DNA from: an uncultured Lachnospiraceae bacterium
Lineage (GTDB): Bacteria > Bacillota_A > Clostridia > Lachnospirales > Lachnospiraceae
NCBI GenBank assembly: GCA_902773195.1
Contig: CACYDL010000001.1
Location: 1 to 45,921 of the forward strand
DNA length: 45,921 bases
Direction of reading: 5' to 3'
Position 1 is the first letter of the stretch, and each line of letters starts with the position of its first letter. Positions 8,754-17,241 of this stretch are shown here, one piece after another. The position numbers and the translations under genes are program-made. Under the pieces are notes generated by a model that saw nothing but the letters and a program-made list of their open reading frames with translations, searched no databases and was not told the DNA's origin.

Positions 8754-9199
8754 CAGGCTTCCTTCACATTGACCTTGAGAACCGCCGTCACCTTCGGGTG
8801 GAGACGGACCTCAACCGTATGGGCGCCGAGCTCCTTGATCGGATTCTCGAGCTGCATCTTCTTTTTGTCGATCTCAAGGCCCAGCTGCTCCCTGGCCGCC
8901 TCGGCGATCTCCTTGGTGGAGACGGAACCGAAGGTTCTGCCGGCGCTTCCGACCTTGATCGCCACCGTGACGGCGGACGCCTCGATCGTCTTCTTCAGCT
9001 CTTCCGCCGCCTTGAGGTTCTCCGCGGCGATACGGGCCTCCCCGCGCTTTTTGGCCTCGAGATCCTTCATATTTCCCGCGGTCGCCTCTACGGCGAGGTT
9101 CTTCGGGAAAAGCAGGTTCCGGGCGTAGCCGTCGCTCACGTTGACGACATCGCCCTTCTTTCCCTGTGACTTCACATCCTCAAGCAGTATCACTTTCAT
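8753..9199 (-). CDS. rplI: 50S ribosomal protein bL9
   Basis: A 148-residue bL9 starting [19 protein letters not shown], with the conserved N-terminal domain (about 1-50), the long connecting helix and the C-terminal rRNA-binding domain ending [22 protein letters not shown] precedes the ATG. It starts directly after the gdpP stop and overlaps the dnaB start by one base, matching the usual Firmicutes order gdpP-rplI-dnaB. Confidence 0.97.
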   Translation of the reverse strand: MKVILLEDVKSQGKKGDVVNVSDGYARNLLFPKNLAVEATAGNMKDLEAKKRGEARIAAENLKAAEELKKTIEASAVTVAIKVGSAGRTFGSVSTKEIAEAAREQLGLEIDKKKMQLENPIKELGAHTVEVRLHPKVTAVLKVNVKEA

Positions 9200-9200
9200 C

Positions 9201-11243
9201 TCAGATATCTCCTTCTTCCTTCATCTCCGCTATGGTGTCCTTGAGCAGCTGCTTCGCTTCCTCGATCGAGTAGTCCGGAAGCTGCGCCCCCGCGATATTG
9301 AGGTGGCCGCCGCCGCCGAGCCGCTCCATGATCAGCTGGACGTTGACCTCGTCGATCGCCCTCGCGCTGATATAGATCTGCTGGTTGTAATCCGTCATGA
9401 CGAACGAGGCCCGGATCCCGACCACGTCCAGAAGTTCGTTCGCGGCCTGGGCGGCCACGACGTTCGGGGCGTGGAGTCCTTCGCTCGGGCACACCGATAT
9501 CGCGTAGATATCCTCATAGATTTCCGCCGCCGCCACGGCCTTCGCCTTCGCCCTGAGGTCGTCCATGTCGTCCCGGAAAAGCTTGCGGACCCTCGTGATG
9601 TCCGCCCCGGCCTCTTTCAGGTAGGCCGCGGCCTCGAAGGTCCTGACGCCGGTCCTTGTGACGAAGCCGTTGGTGTCGACCACGATGCCGGCGTACATCG
9701 CGTCCGCCTCCATGCTGCGCAGCTTCAGCTCGTCGTCAAAGTACTGGAGGACCTCGGCGACCATCTCGCACGCGCTTGAGGCGTAGGGCTCGATATAGGA
9801 CAGGACGGCGTTCTGCACCCTGTCGTTGCCCTGCCTGTGGTGGTCGAGGACCACAATCGTATTGGTCATCCTGAGAAGCTCTTCGCAGGCCGCGTAGCTC
9901 TGGCTGTTGGTGTCCACCACGATGAGGGCGGTGTCGGCCCCGGTCAGCTCCATCGCGCGCTCCCGGGTGACGAACAGCTCGGGATCATAGTAGGAATCCT
10001 TCCGGAATCCCTCGATCACGGGCTTCACGTCCTCCGATACGTCGTCCGCCACGATGTGGGCTGGCTTGCCCACGGTTTTGGCGGCGCGGTAGATGCCGAT
10101 GGCGGCCCCGAGCGCGTCGATGTCGGTCAGCTTGTGACCCATGACGACCAGACGGGCTTTGCTGTCGATGATCTCCTTCAGCGCGTGCGCCTTGACGCGC
10201 GCCTTCACTCTGGTGGATTTCTCGGCCTGCTCGGTCTTGCCTCCGAAGAACCTCGTCTTGTAGCCGTCCTTCACCACGACCTGGTCGCCGCCTCTGCTGA
10301 GGGCGAGCTCCAGGGCGGAATTCGCCTCGTCGACGTTCTGCAGGTAGGAGGGCGAGCCGAGTCCGATCCCGATGGAGATCGTGAGGGACAGCTCGTTTCC
10401 GATGTTGACGGTCTTCACGTCGTCGAGGATGGGGAATCTGGATTCCTCACAGTCCTCCAGCGCCTTCTTCCTCATCTGGAAGAAATAGCGGTCGTGCCCC
10501 TGCTTGCGGACGATGCCGTCGTACTCGTTGAAATACTTGTTGATCTTCCGCTCGACCAGCGCGAGGAGCAGGGAACGTCTGACGTCCTCCACGCCTTCCA
10601 GGACTTCCTCGTAGTTGTCGATGCAGAGGAAGCCGCTGACGGGCTTGTTGTCGTCCCGCTCGCCCATGAGCTGGTCCAGCTCCGTCTCGTCGAACAGGCT
10701 GAGGGCGATCAGATACTCGGAGTCGTCTATCTCAAAGTCGTCCTCGGAGGAGGCCAGCTCCTCGACGAAAACCTTCAGCATCTCCGCCCGGAAATGTCTC
10801 TCCCCGTGTTCCACGGGCATGGACTTATGCTGCTCGGACTGGGGAAGATCCGCGTCGCCGATCTCCGGGAAAATCGCGGAGACCTTGCGGTGGTAGTGTC
10901 TGTCCTTCCCTGTGAGGGAGAGGAACTCGTTGTTCATCCAGAGAAAATAGCCGTCCTCGTCCAGCAGGGCGTAAGGAAGCGGAAATTCCTGAAGCATCTT
11001 CTTCTGAACCTGCCCGAACTCCGTGGCGAAGGAGATCATCTCCTTCATCACCCTGGGCGCGTTTCTGAAATAGATGATCAGAACCGCGGCCGTATACGCG
11101 CAGGCAAAACACAGACCGATGAGGCCGGCGGTCCTTCCGCACCGGAAAAAGAGAAGGATAACCATGACCGCCCACAGAATTATGATTGCGAGCGGCCATT
11201 CAAGATAGCTCTTCAGTTGTCCTGTAAGCTTCAGTTTCTTCAT
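9201..11243 (-). CDS. gdpP: Cyclic-di-AMP phosphodiesterase GdpP (DHH/DHHA1)
   Basis: A 680-residue membrane protein that hydrolyses c-di-AMP, a regulator of potassium and osmotic balance. Two N-terminal transmembrane segments (about 15-55) are followed by a PAS-like domain, a degenerate GGDEF domain ([10 protein letters not shown] replaces GGDEF) and the DHH phosphoesterase domain with [16 protein letters not shown] and VLDHHRQG metal-ligand motifs. A DHHA1 domain ends with [13 protein letters not shown]. All metal ligands I can see are intact. It heads the gdpP-rplI-dnaB operon behind its own promoter (11327-11355) and a structured leader (11261-11324). Confidence 0.95.
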   Translation of the reverse strand: MKKLKLTGQLKSYLEWPLAIIILWAVMVILLFFRCGRTAGLIGLCFACAYTAAVLIIYFRNAPRVMKEMISFATEFGQVQKKMLQEFPLPYALLDEDGYFLWMNNEFLSLTGKDRHYHRKVSAIFPEIGDADLPQSEQHKSMPVEHGERHFRAEMLKVFVEELASSEDDFEIDDSEYLIALSLFDETELDQLMGERDDNKPVSGFLCIDNYEEVLEGVEDVRRSLLLALVERKINKYFNEYDGIVRKQGHDRYFFQMRKKALEDCEESRFPILDDVKTVNIGNELSLTISIGIGLGSPSYLQNVDEANSALELALSRGGDQVVVKDGYKTRFFGGKTEQAEKSTRVKARVKAHALKEIIDSKARLVVMGHKLTDIDALGAAIGIYRAAKTVGKPAHIVADDVSEDVKPVIEGFRKDSYYDPELFVTRERAMELTGADTALIVVDTNSQSYAACEELLRMTNTIVVLDHHRQGNDRVQNAVLSYIEPYASSACEMVAEVLQYFDDELKLRSMEADAMYAGIVVDTNGFVTRTGVRTFEAAAYLKEAGADITRVRKLFRDDMDDLRAKAKAVAAAEIYEDIYAISVCPSEGLHAPNVVAAQAANELLDVVGIRASFVMTDYNQQIYISARAIDEVNVQLIMERLGGGGHLNIAGAQLPDYSIEEAKQLLKDTIAEMKEEGDI

Positions 11244-11260
11244 CTTTTCACTTCAGAATC

Positions 11261-11324
11261 CCGTCTGACGGCTTTGTGCTGTTTAATAGCACAAACCGTC
11301 ATTGCCCTGGCGGCAATGACGGTT
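11261..11324 (-). other. Structured 5' leader of gdpP with overlapping hairpins
   Basis: Three inverted repeats occupy the leader. Hairpin A is a perfect 13-bp stem (11294-11306 with 11312-11324, 5-nt loop). Hairpin B pairs GACGG plus TTGTGCT (11267-11280) with AGCACAA plus CCGTC (11288-11300). Hairpin C is CCGTC-T-GACGG (11261-11271). A and B share 11294-11300, and B and C share 11267-11271, so they cannot all form together. None has a T run typical of a terminator. Hairpin A could instead help end the rpsF-ssb-rpsR transcript. It matches no riboswitch I know, including the c-di-AMP ydaO class. Confidence 0.5.
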
Positions 11325-11326
11325 CG

Positions 11327-11355
11327 ATTATAGCATGAAATCTTAATCCTGTACA
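11327..11355 (-). promoter_or_regulatory. Predicted extended -10 promoter of gdpP-rplI-dnaB
   Basis: On minus, -35 TGTACA (11350-11355, inside the last rpsR codons), a 17-nt spacer and -10 TATAAT (11327-11332) preceded by TGC, giving an extended TGCTATAAT. Transcription should start near 11320, inside hairpin A of the leader. Confidence 0.65.
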
Positions 11356-11603
11356 TAAGGAAGGATGGCGAGATGGCGGGCGCGCTTGATGGCCGTGGTC
11401 AGCTCACGCTGATGCTTGGAGCAGTTGCCCGTGATTCTTCTCGGAAGAATCTTTCCCCTCTCGGAGATATATCTCTTCAGCTTGTTGATGTCCTTGTAGC
11501 TGATCTCGTTGTCCTTGCCGCAGAAGACGCAGACTTTCTTTCTTCTGTGGAAGCCGCCCTTTCTTCTGAATCCGCCCTCACTGTTCGATCTCTGAAATGC
11601 CAT
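11343..11603 (-). CDS. rpsR: 30S ribosomal protein bS18
   Basis: An 86-residue bS18 with the core [20 protein letters not shown] and the [20 protein letters not shown] segment. The N-terminus is extended and Arg/Lys/Gly-rich. It has a cysteine near the start of the core (VCVFCGK) and the later NCSKHQ Cys/His, consistent with the zinc-type version. It forms a complex with S6 on the 30S platform and is third in the rpsF-ssb-rpsR operon. The gdpP -35 element lies in its 3' end. Confidence 0.96.
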   Translation of the reverse strand: MAFQRSNSEGGFRRKGGFHRRKKVCVFCGKDNEISYKDINKLKRYISERGKILPRRITGNCSKHQRELTTAIKRARHLAILPYVQD

Positions 11604-11637
11604 GTTCTTTCTCCTTTATCAATCCGGCTTCCCCTGA

Positions 11638-12129
11638 TTAATTGAACGGAAGCTCCTCATCGATACTGTCCGGAATGTTCATGAATCCGTCCAACGGTGT
11701 GTCGGGAGAGGACGTCTGCGGGGCCGCCGCGTACGGCGCTCCGGACGACGGAGTGTAGGGACGGTCCTCCTGCGGCGCCCGGTAAGAGGCGCTGTTCTGC
11801 TGGCTTGCCGCCTTGCTCTCCGCGAACTCCTGATTCTCGACGACGATGCGGTTTCTGTAAACAGTCCGTCCGTCTTTGTCAGTATAGTTGTCGTTCTGCA
11901 GTCTTCCCTGAACCACCATCTTGGTTCCCTGGTGGAGATATTTCTCAGCGAATTCCGCCTGCCGCCCGAAGGCGACACAGTCGAAGAAATCCGCGTCCGG
12001 CTGCCCTTCCCGCTTGAATCTGCGGTCCACGGCGATCCTGTAATTCGCCACCGCGGTTGCCTGGGCGCCCGTCGAATAGCGGACCTCCGGATCTCTCACA
12101 AGTCTTCCCATTAATATCACAGTATTCAT
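11638..12129 (-). CDS. ssb: Single-stranded DNA-binding protein
   Basis: A 163-residue SSB with an OB-fold DNA-binding domain at about 1-105, starting MNTVILMGRLVRDPEVRYS. A Ser/Ala/Pro/Tyr-rich flexible linker and the acidic protein-interaction tip SIDEELPFN follow. It coats single-stranded DNA during replication and repair and recruits partners through the tip. It sits between rpsF and rpsR in the classic Firmicutes operon. Confidence 0.96.
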   Translation of the reverse strand: MNTVILMGRLVRDPEVRYSTGAQATAVANYRIAVDRRFKREGQPDADFFDCVAFGRQAEFAEKYLHQGTKMVVQGRLQNDNYTDKDGRTVYRNRIVVENQEFAESKAASQQNSASYRAPQEDRPYTPSSGAPYAAAPQTSSPDTPLDGFMNIPDSIDEELPFN

Positions 12130-12201
12130 AACATATACCTTTCTGTCATGTGCTTTGTTAATGGGGATTTCGTCATAACCGGCCTGTCACCGGGAAGCGC
12201 T

Positions 12202-12666
12202 TCATTCAGCGGCTTCCGGAGCAGCCTCCTCGGCCGGAGCGGCTTCTTCCGCCGGAGCTTCCGGAGCGGTCTCTTCCGCCGGAGCTTCCGGAGCGGTCTC
12301 TTCCGCCGGAGCCTCCGCAGCGGCTTCTTCCGCCGGGGCGGGCTCTTCCGTCTTCTCGGGAGCCACTCTGAATGTATCGTTCTCATCCTCGCGGACCACG
12401 AGATATCTGAGGACGTTGTCCATAATTCTCATGTTCTGCTCGAGCTCGTTGGGTGTCTGGCCCTCCGCGTCGAAATGGATGAAGTAATAGTAAGCTTCCG
12501 TGATCTTCTCGATCTCATAGGCCAGCTTACGCTTTCCCCATTCCTCTGTTTCGCCCAGCTCTCCGCCAAAGCGGGTGATATAACCCTTCGCTTTGTCTAC
12601 GACAGCCGCGCGCGCCTCGTCGTCGAGCTTCGCGCTGACGACCAGTGCAAGTTCATACTTGTTCAT
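12202..12666 (-). CDS. rpsF: 30S ribosomal protein bS6 with Ala/Glu/Pro-rich tail
   Basis: A 154-residue bS6 beginning MNKYELALVVSAKLDDEA. The folded core ends near residue 105 (RYLVVREDEND). The remaining ~45 residues are an acidic Glu/Ala/Pro tail built from 9-residue repeats such as EETAPEAPA. E. coli S6 also has an acidic tail, but this repetitive form is longer. S6 binds S18 on the 30S platform. GGAGGT precedes the ATG, and its promoter is at 12761-12789. Confidence 0.95.
   Translation of the reverse strand: MNKYELALVVSAKLDDEARAAVVDKAKGYITRFGGELGETEEWGKRKLAYEIEKITEAYYYFIHFDAEGQTPNELEQNMRIMDNVLRYLVVREDENDTFRVAPEKTEEPAPAEEAAAEAPAEETAPEAPAEETAPEAPAEEAAPAEEAAPEAAE
12230..12337 (-). repeat. 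27-bp tandem repeats encoding the S6 tail
   Basis: Two identical 27-bp units (12257-12283 and 12284-12310) are flanked by degenerate copies. Each encodes a 9-residue Glu/Ala/Pro/Thr unit in the C-terminal tail of S6. The copy number could vary by slippage without shifting the frame. Confidence 0.8.
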
Positions 12667-12685
12667 ACCATTTTACCTCCTTCTG

Positions 12686-12728
12686 GTCTTCGGCCTTCCG
12701 CCTCTTTTACAGATGAATCGCGGAAGAC
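12686..12728 (-). promoter_or_regulatory. Possible S6:S18 autoregulatory leader hairpin of rpsF
   Basis: In the rpsF leader (minus strand) the segment GTCTTCCGC (12720-12728) can pair either with GCGGAAG (7 bp through CTTCCGC) or with GAAGAC closer to the start (6 bp). The two pairings are alternatives. S6:S18 complexes are known to bind rpsF leaders in many bacteria. The CCG-rich hairpin position fits that, but I cannot match the published consensus base by base. Confidence 0.35.
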
Positions 12729-12760
12729 AAGGAACAATAGAAATGCTCTCACGGAGTTTC

Positions 12761-12789
12761 ACTATATCACAATCCCGGCGGCACTTCAA
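12761..12789 (-). promoter_or_regulatory. Predicted sigma-A promoter of rpsF-ssb-rpsR
   Basis: On minus, -35 TTGAAG (12784-12789), a 17-nt spacer and -10 TATAGT (12761-12766), about 90 nt before rpsF. Confidence 0.65.
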
Positions 12790-12818
12790 GCAAAATCTCC
12801 GCGGAAAGGACCGCTCTC

Positions 12819-13556
12819 TCAGACGTGCAGCTGCGAGAACACCTCCCCGATCGGGGCGCTGATGACGAGATCCGCGCTCCGGTCCCTGGACGTCGCCGAC
12901 TTGTTGACGAGCACCAGCTTGTCCCCGGAGAAATAGTCCACGAGGCCGGCCGCCGGATAGACCACCAGCGAGGTGCCTCCGATGATCAGGCAGTCCGCCT
13001 CGCTGATGGCGCGGACCGCCCCGCTGAGGACGTCGGAATCCAGCCCTTCCTCATAGAGAACGACGTCGGGCTTCAGAAGTCCCCCGCACGCGTCGCAGCG
13101 GGGCACGCCGGGCGCCGCCTTGACCGCGGCGGCGTCGAAGAACTTTCCGCACTTCATGCAGTAATTCCTGTGGATCGAGCCGTGCAGCTCATAGACCTTC
13201 CTGCTGCCGGCCTTCTGGTGGAGGCCGTCGATATTCTGGGTGACCACCGCCGAGAGCTTTCCGGCCTTCTCAAGCTCGGCCAGATAGCGGTGGGCGGCGT
13301 TCGGCTCCACGTCGAGAATCAGCATCTTGTCCTTGTAGAAGCGGTAGAATTCCTCCGCGTCCCTCATGAAGAAGGAGTGGCTTATGATGGTCTCGGGCGG
13401 AAGGCGGTACTGCTGGTTGTAGAGTCCGTCCTGGCTCCTGAAATCGGGTATCCCGCTCTCCGTCGAGACCCCCGCCCCTCCGAAAAACACAATGCGGCTG
13501 TGAGAATCGATGATCGACTGCAGCTCTGCGATCCTGTCGCTGTCCGTCCGGCTCAT
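12819..13556 (-). CDS. cobB: NAD-dependent protein deacylase, sirtuin family
   Basis: A 245-residue Sir2-type deacylase that removes acyl groups from lysines using NAD+. The NAD-binding GGAGVSTESGIPDFRS, the QNIDGLH motif, the catalytic His in ELHGS, the zinc ligands CMKCGKFF and CDACGG, and the GGTSLVVYPAAGL segment are all intact. I start at ATG 13556 because AAGGAG lies 5 nt upstream; a GTG two codons earlier overlaps that site. It begins 18 nt after the sortase stop, so the two are likely co-transcribed. Confidence 0.95.
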   Translation of the reverse strand: MSRTDSDRIAELQSIIDSHSRIVFFGGAGVSTESGIPDFRSQDGLYNQQYRLPPETIISHSFFMRDAEEFYRFYKDKMLILDVEPNAAHRYLAELEKAGKLSAVVTQNIDGLHQKAGSRKVYELHGSIHRNYCMKCGKFFDAAAVKAAPGVPRCDACGGLLKPDVVLYEEGLDSDVLSGAVRAISEADCLIIGGTSLVVYPAAGLVDYFSGDKLVLVNKSATSRDRSADLVISAPIGEVFSQLHV

Positions 13557-13574
13557 GGGCACTCCTTTCTCCCT

Positions 13575-14663
13575 TCAGTCATAGGTTTCATCATAATAAT
13601 ATTCGGCGTCATCCTCGTAGTACTCGTAGTACTCGTCGATGTACTCCCCGTCGTAGAGCTCCTCCTCCATGACGAAGTCCTCCTGCGGCTCCGGCGTCGG
13701 CTCGGGCGTCGGCGTCGGCGTCGGGATCGGCGTCGGTTTGGCCGGGCGCTCGGAGGAGACGCATTTGCCGATGACGACCCATCTCACCGAGCTGTCGGAG
13801 GTACAGGTCGACAGCACCACGGTTTTGTCCGACTCGAGCAGCTTCACGTCGTTCCTGACGTTGGACGCCGCCTGCATCCTCTTCTCCCACTCCAGGAACT
13901 CCGGTCCGTTGTTGTGATAGAGGACGTAAACCTCCGAGGAGATGCCCGCCGTCATGATGCTGTAGATGTGATAGCGGTAATTCCCCTTCGGCGTGAGGAT
14001 CCAGAAATAGGGATTCGCCTCGTAGGCCTCCTGGCTGTTCATCTGCTTCAGCGTGTTGAACATGCTCCCGTCGCGCATGTTGTGCCCGTAGACGACGCTG
14101 TTCGGGTCGCTGAAATCGGGCGCGTTGTGGTAGTCCTCGAAGATCGACCCGGCGAACAGGTACTCTTTTCGGAACGTGTGGTGGAGATAGTAGTCGTTGT
14201 CTCCCGCCCGGCAGATCGGATAGCTGATGTGCGGCAGGCCGTCGACATAGATCCAGCCCACAATCTCCGGATTGATGGCGGCCAGCTCGTCCCAGTCGAC
14301 CTCGAGCGGGGGATCCGCGTCCTCGTACCGCCCGTCGTGCCATTCATCGCGCACCGCGTCCGGGCCGCCGTGGAACTGGGCGGGATCCTCCGGGTTCTCC
14401 GCGCCCGAGAGGGCGTCGTCCCATGAGACGCCCGACAGGCTTCCGGGGAGTCCCCCCTCGCCGAGGGCGCCGGCCTCGCCGCCTCCCTCGCCGCCCCGCC
14501 AGGCTCTGGTGAAGCTTCCGGCAAGGCCCTTGTACTCGTCGCTGGACTGCTTGTATCCCCTGTAAATGAGGAAAAGCCGGTATCCCGAATAGACCAGCAC
14601 GCCAAGAGCCACGATCAGGATGATCGTTCTCAGCGCGCCGAATGATTTCTTATTGTCCCCCAT
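13575..14663 (-). CDS. srtB: Class B sortase
   Basis: A 362-residue membrane-anchored transpeptidase. One N-terminal transmembrane helix (about 11-34) is followed by a Gly/Asp/Pro-rich linker and a sortase domain from about 120. The catalytic triad reads His194 (VVYGHNM), Cys287 (LSTCTSD) and Arg294 (SVRWVVIG). The C-terminus carries an unusual tail, a Pro/Thr linker of alternating PTPTP type followed by a very acidic Tyr/Glu/Asp run, which would sit outside the membrane. Class B sortases attach NPQTN-type or pilin substrates to peptidoglycan. I see no sortase substrate nearby. Confidence 0.92.
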   Translation of the reverse strand: MGDNKKSFGALRTIILIVALGVLVYSGYRLFLIYRGYKQSSDEYKGLAGSFTRAWRGGEGGGEAGALGEGGLPGSLSGVSWDDALSGAENPEDPAQFHGGPDAVRDEWHDGRYEDADPPLEVDWDELAAINPEIVGWIYVDGLPHISYPICRAGDNDYYLHHTFRKEYLFAGSIFEDYHNAPDFSDPNSVVYGHNMRDGSMFNTLKQMNSQEAYEANPYFWILTPKGNYRYHIYSIMTAGISSEVYVLYHNNGPEFLEWEKRMQAASNVRNDVKLLESDKTVVLSTCTSDSSVRWVVIGKCVSSERPAKPTPIPTPTPTPEPTPEPQEDFVMEEELYDGEYIDEYYEYYEDDAEYYYDETYD

Positions 14664-14755
14664 CGCAACCTCTTATGCCGGATCCGGCCCCTCTCCGCAT
14701 CCTTCCCGCGGAGCCGGGGCTGCCGCGCCCGGTCCGCCGCGAAATGATCCTGCTG

Positions 14756-16048
14756 TCACATCTGCTCCAGATAGTGCTCGGCGCTCACAAGCTTCACGCT
14801 GAGCACAAAGACCTCCGCCGCCCTCTGCAGCTCCTTCATTTTCGGGAAGGAGGGGGCGATGCGGATGTTTCTGTCCCTCGGATCCTTTCCGTAGGGGAAC
14901 GTCGCCCCGGCGGGAGTCAGCTTCACGCCGGCGTCCGCGCATCTTGCGACGATCTTCTTCGCACACCCGTCCAGCGAGTCGAAGGAGATGAAATAGCCGC
15001 CCCTCGGCTTTGTCCACTCGGCGATGCCCAGACCCCCGAGCTCCTTCTCCAACGTATCCTCCACCGCCTCGAATTTCGGTCTGAGGATCTCCGCGTGTCT
15101 CGCCATATGCTCGTGCATGTTGGCCATATTTCCGAAGAAGCGCACGTGCCGGAGCTGGTTCATCTTGTCGTGTCCGATGGTCTGCACGGCCAGATGCTTC
15201 TCGATATCCTCGAGGTTCTTCCGGGAGGCCGCCAGGGCCGCAAGCCCGGACCCCGGGAACGTCACCTTGGACGTCGAGATGAACTTGTAGACGATATCCG
15301 GGTGCCCCGCCTCGCGGCACTCATGCAGGATCTCCAGCAGATAGTCCTGATTCTCCGGCTCCTCGTAGAGATGGTGGATCGAATAGGCGTTGTCCCAGTA
15401 GATGCGAAAATCCTCGGCCGCCGGCTCCAGCGCCGCGAAGCGCTTCACGGTCTCTGCGGAATAGGTGTAGCCCTGGGGATTCGAATATTTGGGAACGCAC
15501 CAGATCCCCTTCACCGACGGATCTTCGTTGACGTATTTTTCCACGAGATCCATATCCGGTCCGTCCGGCGACATGGGAATATTGATCATCTCGATCCCGA
15601 AGTGCTCCGTGATCCGGAAATGCCTGTCGTAGCCGGGCACCGGGCAGAGGAACCTGACCTTGTCCAGCCGGCACCAGGGCGTGCTCCCGCAGACGCCGTG
15701 GGTGTAGGAGCGGGACACGGTATCATACATGATGTTGAGGGAAGAGTTTCCGTAGATGATCATGTCGTCCGGTCCCACCTCGGACATGGCTCCCATGAGA
15801 TGCTTCGCCTCGGGAATGCCGTTCAGGACGCCGTAGTTGCGGCAGTCCGTCCCGGTCTCGTCCAGGAAATAGCTGTCGGAATCGAGGACGTCCATCATCT
15901 CGTTCGACAGATCCAGCTGCGCCTTGCAGGGCTTGCCGCGGGACATGTCCAGCTTCAGTCCTCTCGCTTTGATACTCTCGTATTCCTTCTCCAGCGCGTC
16001 CCTGATCTCCAGAAGTTCTTCGCGCGTCATCTCGCTGTATGCTTTCAT
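14756..16048 (-). CDS. PLP-dependent aspartate aminotransferase-like enzyme (PF12897 type)
   Basis: A 430-residue fold-type I aminotransferase of the divergent aspartate aminotransferase group (Pfam Asp_aminotransf), which resembles MocR-type aminotransferase domains. It has the N-terminal LDMSRGKPCKAQLDLS segment, the cofactor Asp/Tyr region YWDNAYSIHHLY, and the Schiff-base lysine in FISTSKVTFPGSGLA. The C-terminal substrate-binding arginine is in RNIRIAPSFP. It probably transfers amino groups between aspartate and 2-oxoglutarate. The specific substrate is inferred. AGGAGG precedes the ATG and a strong promoter lies at 16099-16127. Confidence 0.9.
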   Translation of the reverse strand: MKAYSEMTREELLEIRDALEKEYESIKARGLKLDMSRGKPCKAQLDLSNEMMDVLDSDSYFLDETGTDCRNYGVLNGIPEAKHLMGAMSEVGPDDMIIYGNSSLNIMYDTVSRSYTHGVCGSTPWCRLDKVRFLCPVPGYDRHFRITEHFGIEMINIPMSPDGPDMDLVEKYVNEDPSVKGIWCVPKYSNPQGYTYSAETVKRFAALEPAAEDFRIYWDNAYSIHHLYEEPENQDYLLEILHECREAGHPDIVYKFISTSKVTFPGSGLAALAASRKNLEDIEKHLAVQTIGHDKMNQLRHVRFFGNMANMHEHMARHAEILRPKFEAVEDTLEKELGGLGIAEWTKPRGGYFISFDSLDGCAKKIVARCADAGVKLTPAGATFPYGKDPRDRNIRIAPSFPKMKELQRAAEVFVLSVKLVSAEHYLEQM

Positions 16049-16098
16049 CCGTACCTCCTCACCGCGTCTTTCTGTACCTTCGTTCAGATTTTCCTTAG

Positions 16099-16127
16099 AT
16101 TTTAAGTCAAGAGCCTGCCGCTGTCAA
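16099..16127 (-). promoter_or_regulatory. Predicted sigma-A promoter of the aminotransferase
   Basis: On minus, consensus -35 TTGACA (16122-16127), a 17-nt spacer and -10 TAAAAT (16099-16104). Confidence 0.65.
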
Positions 16128-16161
16128 CCGCGCCGGATCCGCCGCCGGGGGCGTTTTGAGG

Positions 16162-16190
16162 TTGCGCGGGAGGCGTATCTCCCGTAAAAT
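16162..16190 (+). promoter_or_regulatory. Predicted promoter of the methyltransferase with a palindromic spacer
   Basis: On plus, -35 TTGCGC (16162-16167), 17-nt spacer, -10 TAAAAT (16185-16190). The spacer contains the inverted repeat CGGGAG-N6-CTCCCG, which could be an operator. Confidence 0.5.
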
Positions 16191-16274
16191 AGAATTCCGG
16201 AGAAACCGGAAAAAAGGCGCCCGGGGAAGATCCGACGGTCTCCGCCCGGCGCCGCCAATCAGGGAGCGGGGCAT

Positions 16275-17138
16275 ATGTGGATTGCTGAGAGCTGGAAGGA
16301 CTATGAAGTTCTCGACGCGTCCGGCGGCGAGAAGCTTGAGCGCTGGGGGGATTACACGCTCATCCGGCCGGATCCCCAGGTCATCTGGACGACGGATAAA
16401 AAGCGGCCGGAGTGGCGCGGCGCGAACGGCCATTACCATCGGAGCACGAAGGGCGGCGGCCGCTGGGACTTCAATGGTCTTCCGGAGACGTGGACCATCG
16501 TATGGAAGGATCTGACCTTTCATCTCAAGCCCTTCGCCTTCAAGCACACCGGTCTCTTCCCGGAGCAGGCCGCGAACTGGGAGTGGTTCCGCGGGAGGAT
16601 CCGCGGGGCCGGAAGGCCGGTGAAGGTGCTCAACCTCTTCGCCTATACGGGCGGCGCCACCCTGGCGGCCCTGGCGGAGGGAGCCTCGGTCACTCACGTC
16701 GACGCCTCGAAGGGGATGGTCACCTGGGCCCACGAGAACGCGGAGAGCTCCGGCCTCGGCGGCGCGGCCGTCCGGTGGCTCGTCGACGACTGCCTGAAAT
16801 TCGTCCGCAGGGAAATCCGGCGCGGGAACCGCTATGACGCCGTCATCATGGATCCGCCCTCCTACGGGCGGGGCCCCGGCGGGGAGATCTGGAAGCTGGA
16901 GGAGACGGTTTACCCGCTGATCTGCCTGTGCGCCGGGCTGCTCTCGGACAGGCCTCTCTTCTTCCTCGTAAACTCCTATACGACGGGACTGCAGCCGGGC
17001 GTCCTGACGTACATGCTTTCCTCGGCGCTGGAAGGCACGCATCCCGCCTCCGTGGAGGCGGGGGAGATCGGCCTGCCGGTCAGCGCCAGCGGTCTCGTGC
17101 TGCCCTGCGGCTGCTCCGGAAGGGTCAGCTGGGACTAA
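16275..17138 (+). CDS. Class I SAM-dependent rRNA methyltransferase (RlmI/RlmK-like, PF10672)
   Basis: A 287-residue Rossmann-fold methyltransferase. The SAM-binding motif is KVLNLFAYTGGATLAAL, followed by the acidic ribose-binding VTHVDASKGMVTWA. The catalytic-site motif is DAVIMDPPSYGRGPGGE, typical of RlmI/RlmL-K-type 23S rRNA cytosine or guanine methyltransferases. The PUA domain of RlmI is missing; the N-terminal ~100 residues are a small beta-rich lead-in. The specific target cannot be read from sequence. The gene is monocistronic, with AGGGAGCGGGG before the ATG and a bidirectional terminator after it. Confidence 0.88.
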   Translation: MWIAESWKDYEVLDASGGEKLERWGDYTLIRPDPQVIWTTDKKRPEWRGANGHYHRSTKGGGRWDFNGLPETWTIVWKDLTFHLKPFAFKHTGLFPEQAANWEWFRGRIRGAGRPVKVLNLFAYTGGATLAALAEGASVTHVDASKGMVTWAHENAESSGLGGAAVRWLVDDCLKFVRREIRRGNRYDAVIMDPPSYGRGPGGEIWKLEETVYPLICLCAGLLSDRPLFFLVNSYTTGLQPGVLTYMLSSALEGTHPASVEAGEIGLPVSASGLVLPCGCSGRVSWD

Positions 17139-17187
17139 CGCTCCCGGAGCGGCCGCCCCCGCAGACGGACGGCATATCATTCCGAAT

Positions 17188-17220
17188 AAAAGAGGACCCC
17201 GCTTTTCGCGGAGTCCTCTT
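17188..17220. terminator. Bidirectional intrinsic terminator
   Basis: A 13-bp stem with one mismatch (17190-17202 with 17208-17220, loop TTTTC) carries A residues on its left flank and a T-rich right flank. It separates the convergent methyltransferase (plus) and SH3 lipoprotein (minus) genes. Confidence 0.8.
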
Positions 17221-17241
17221 CTTTCGGCTTTCGCCGTCTCG

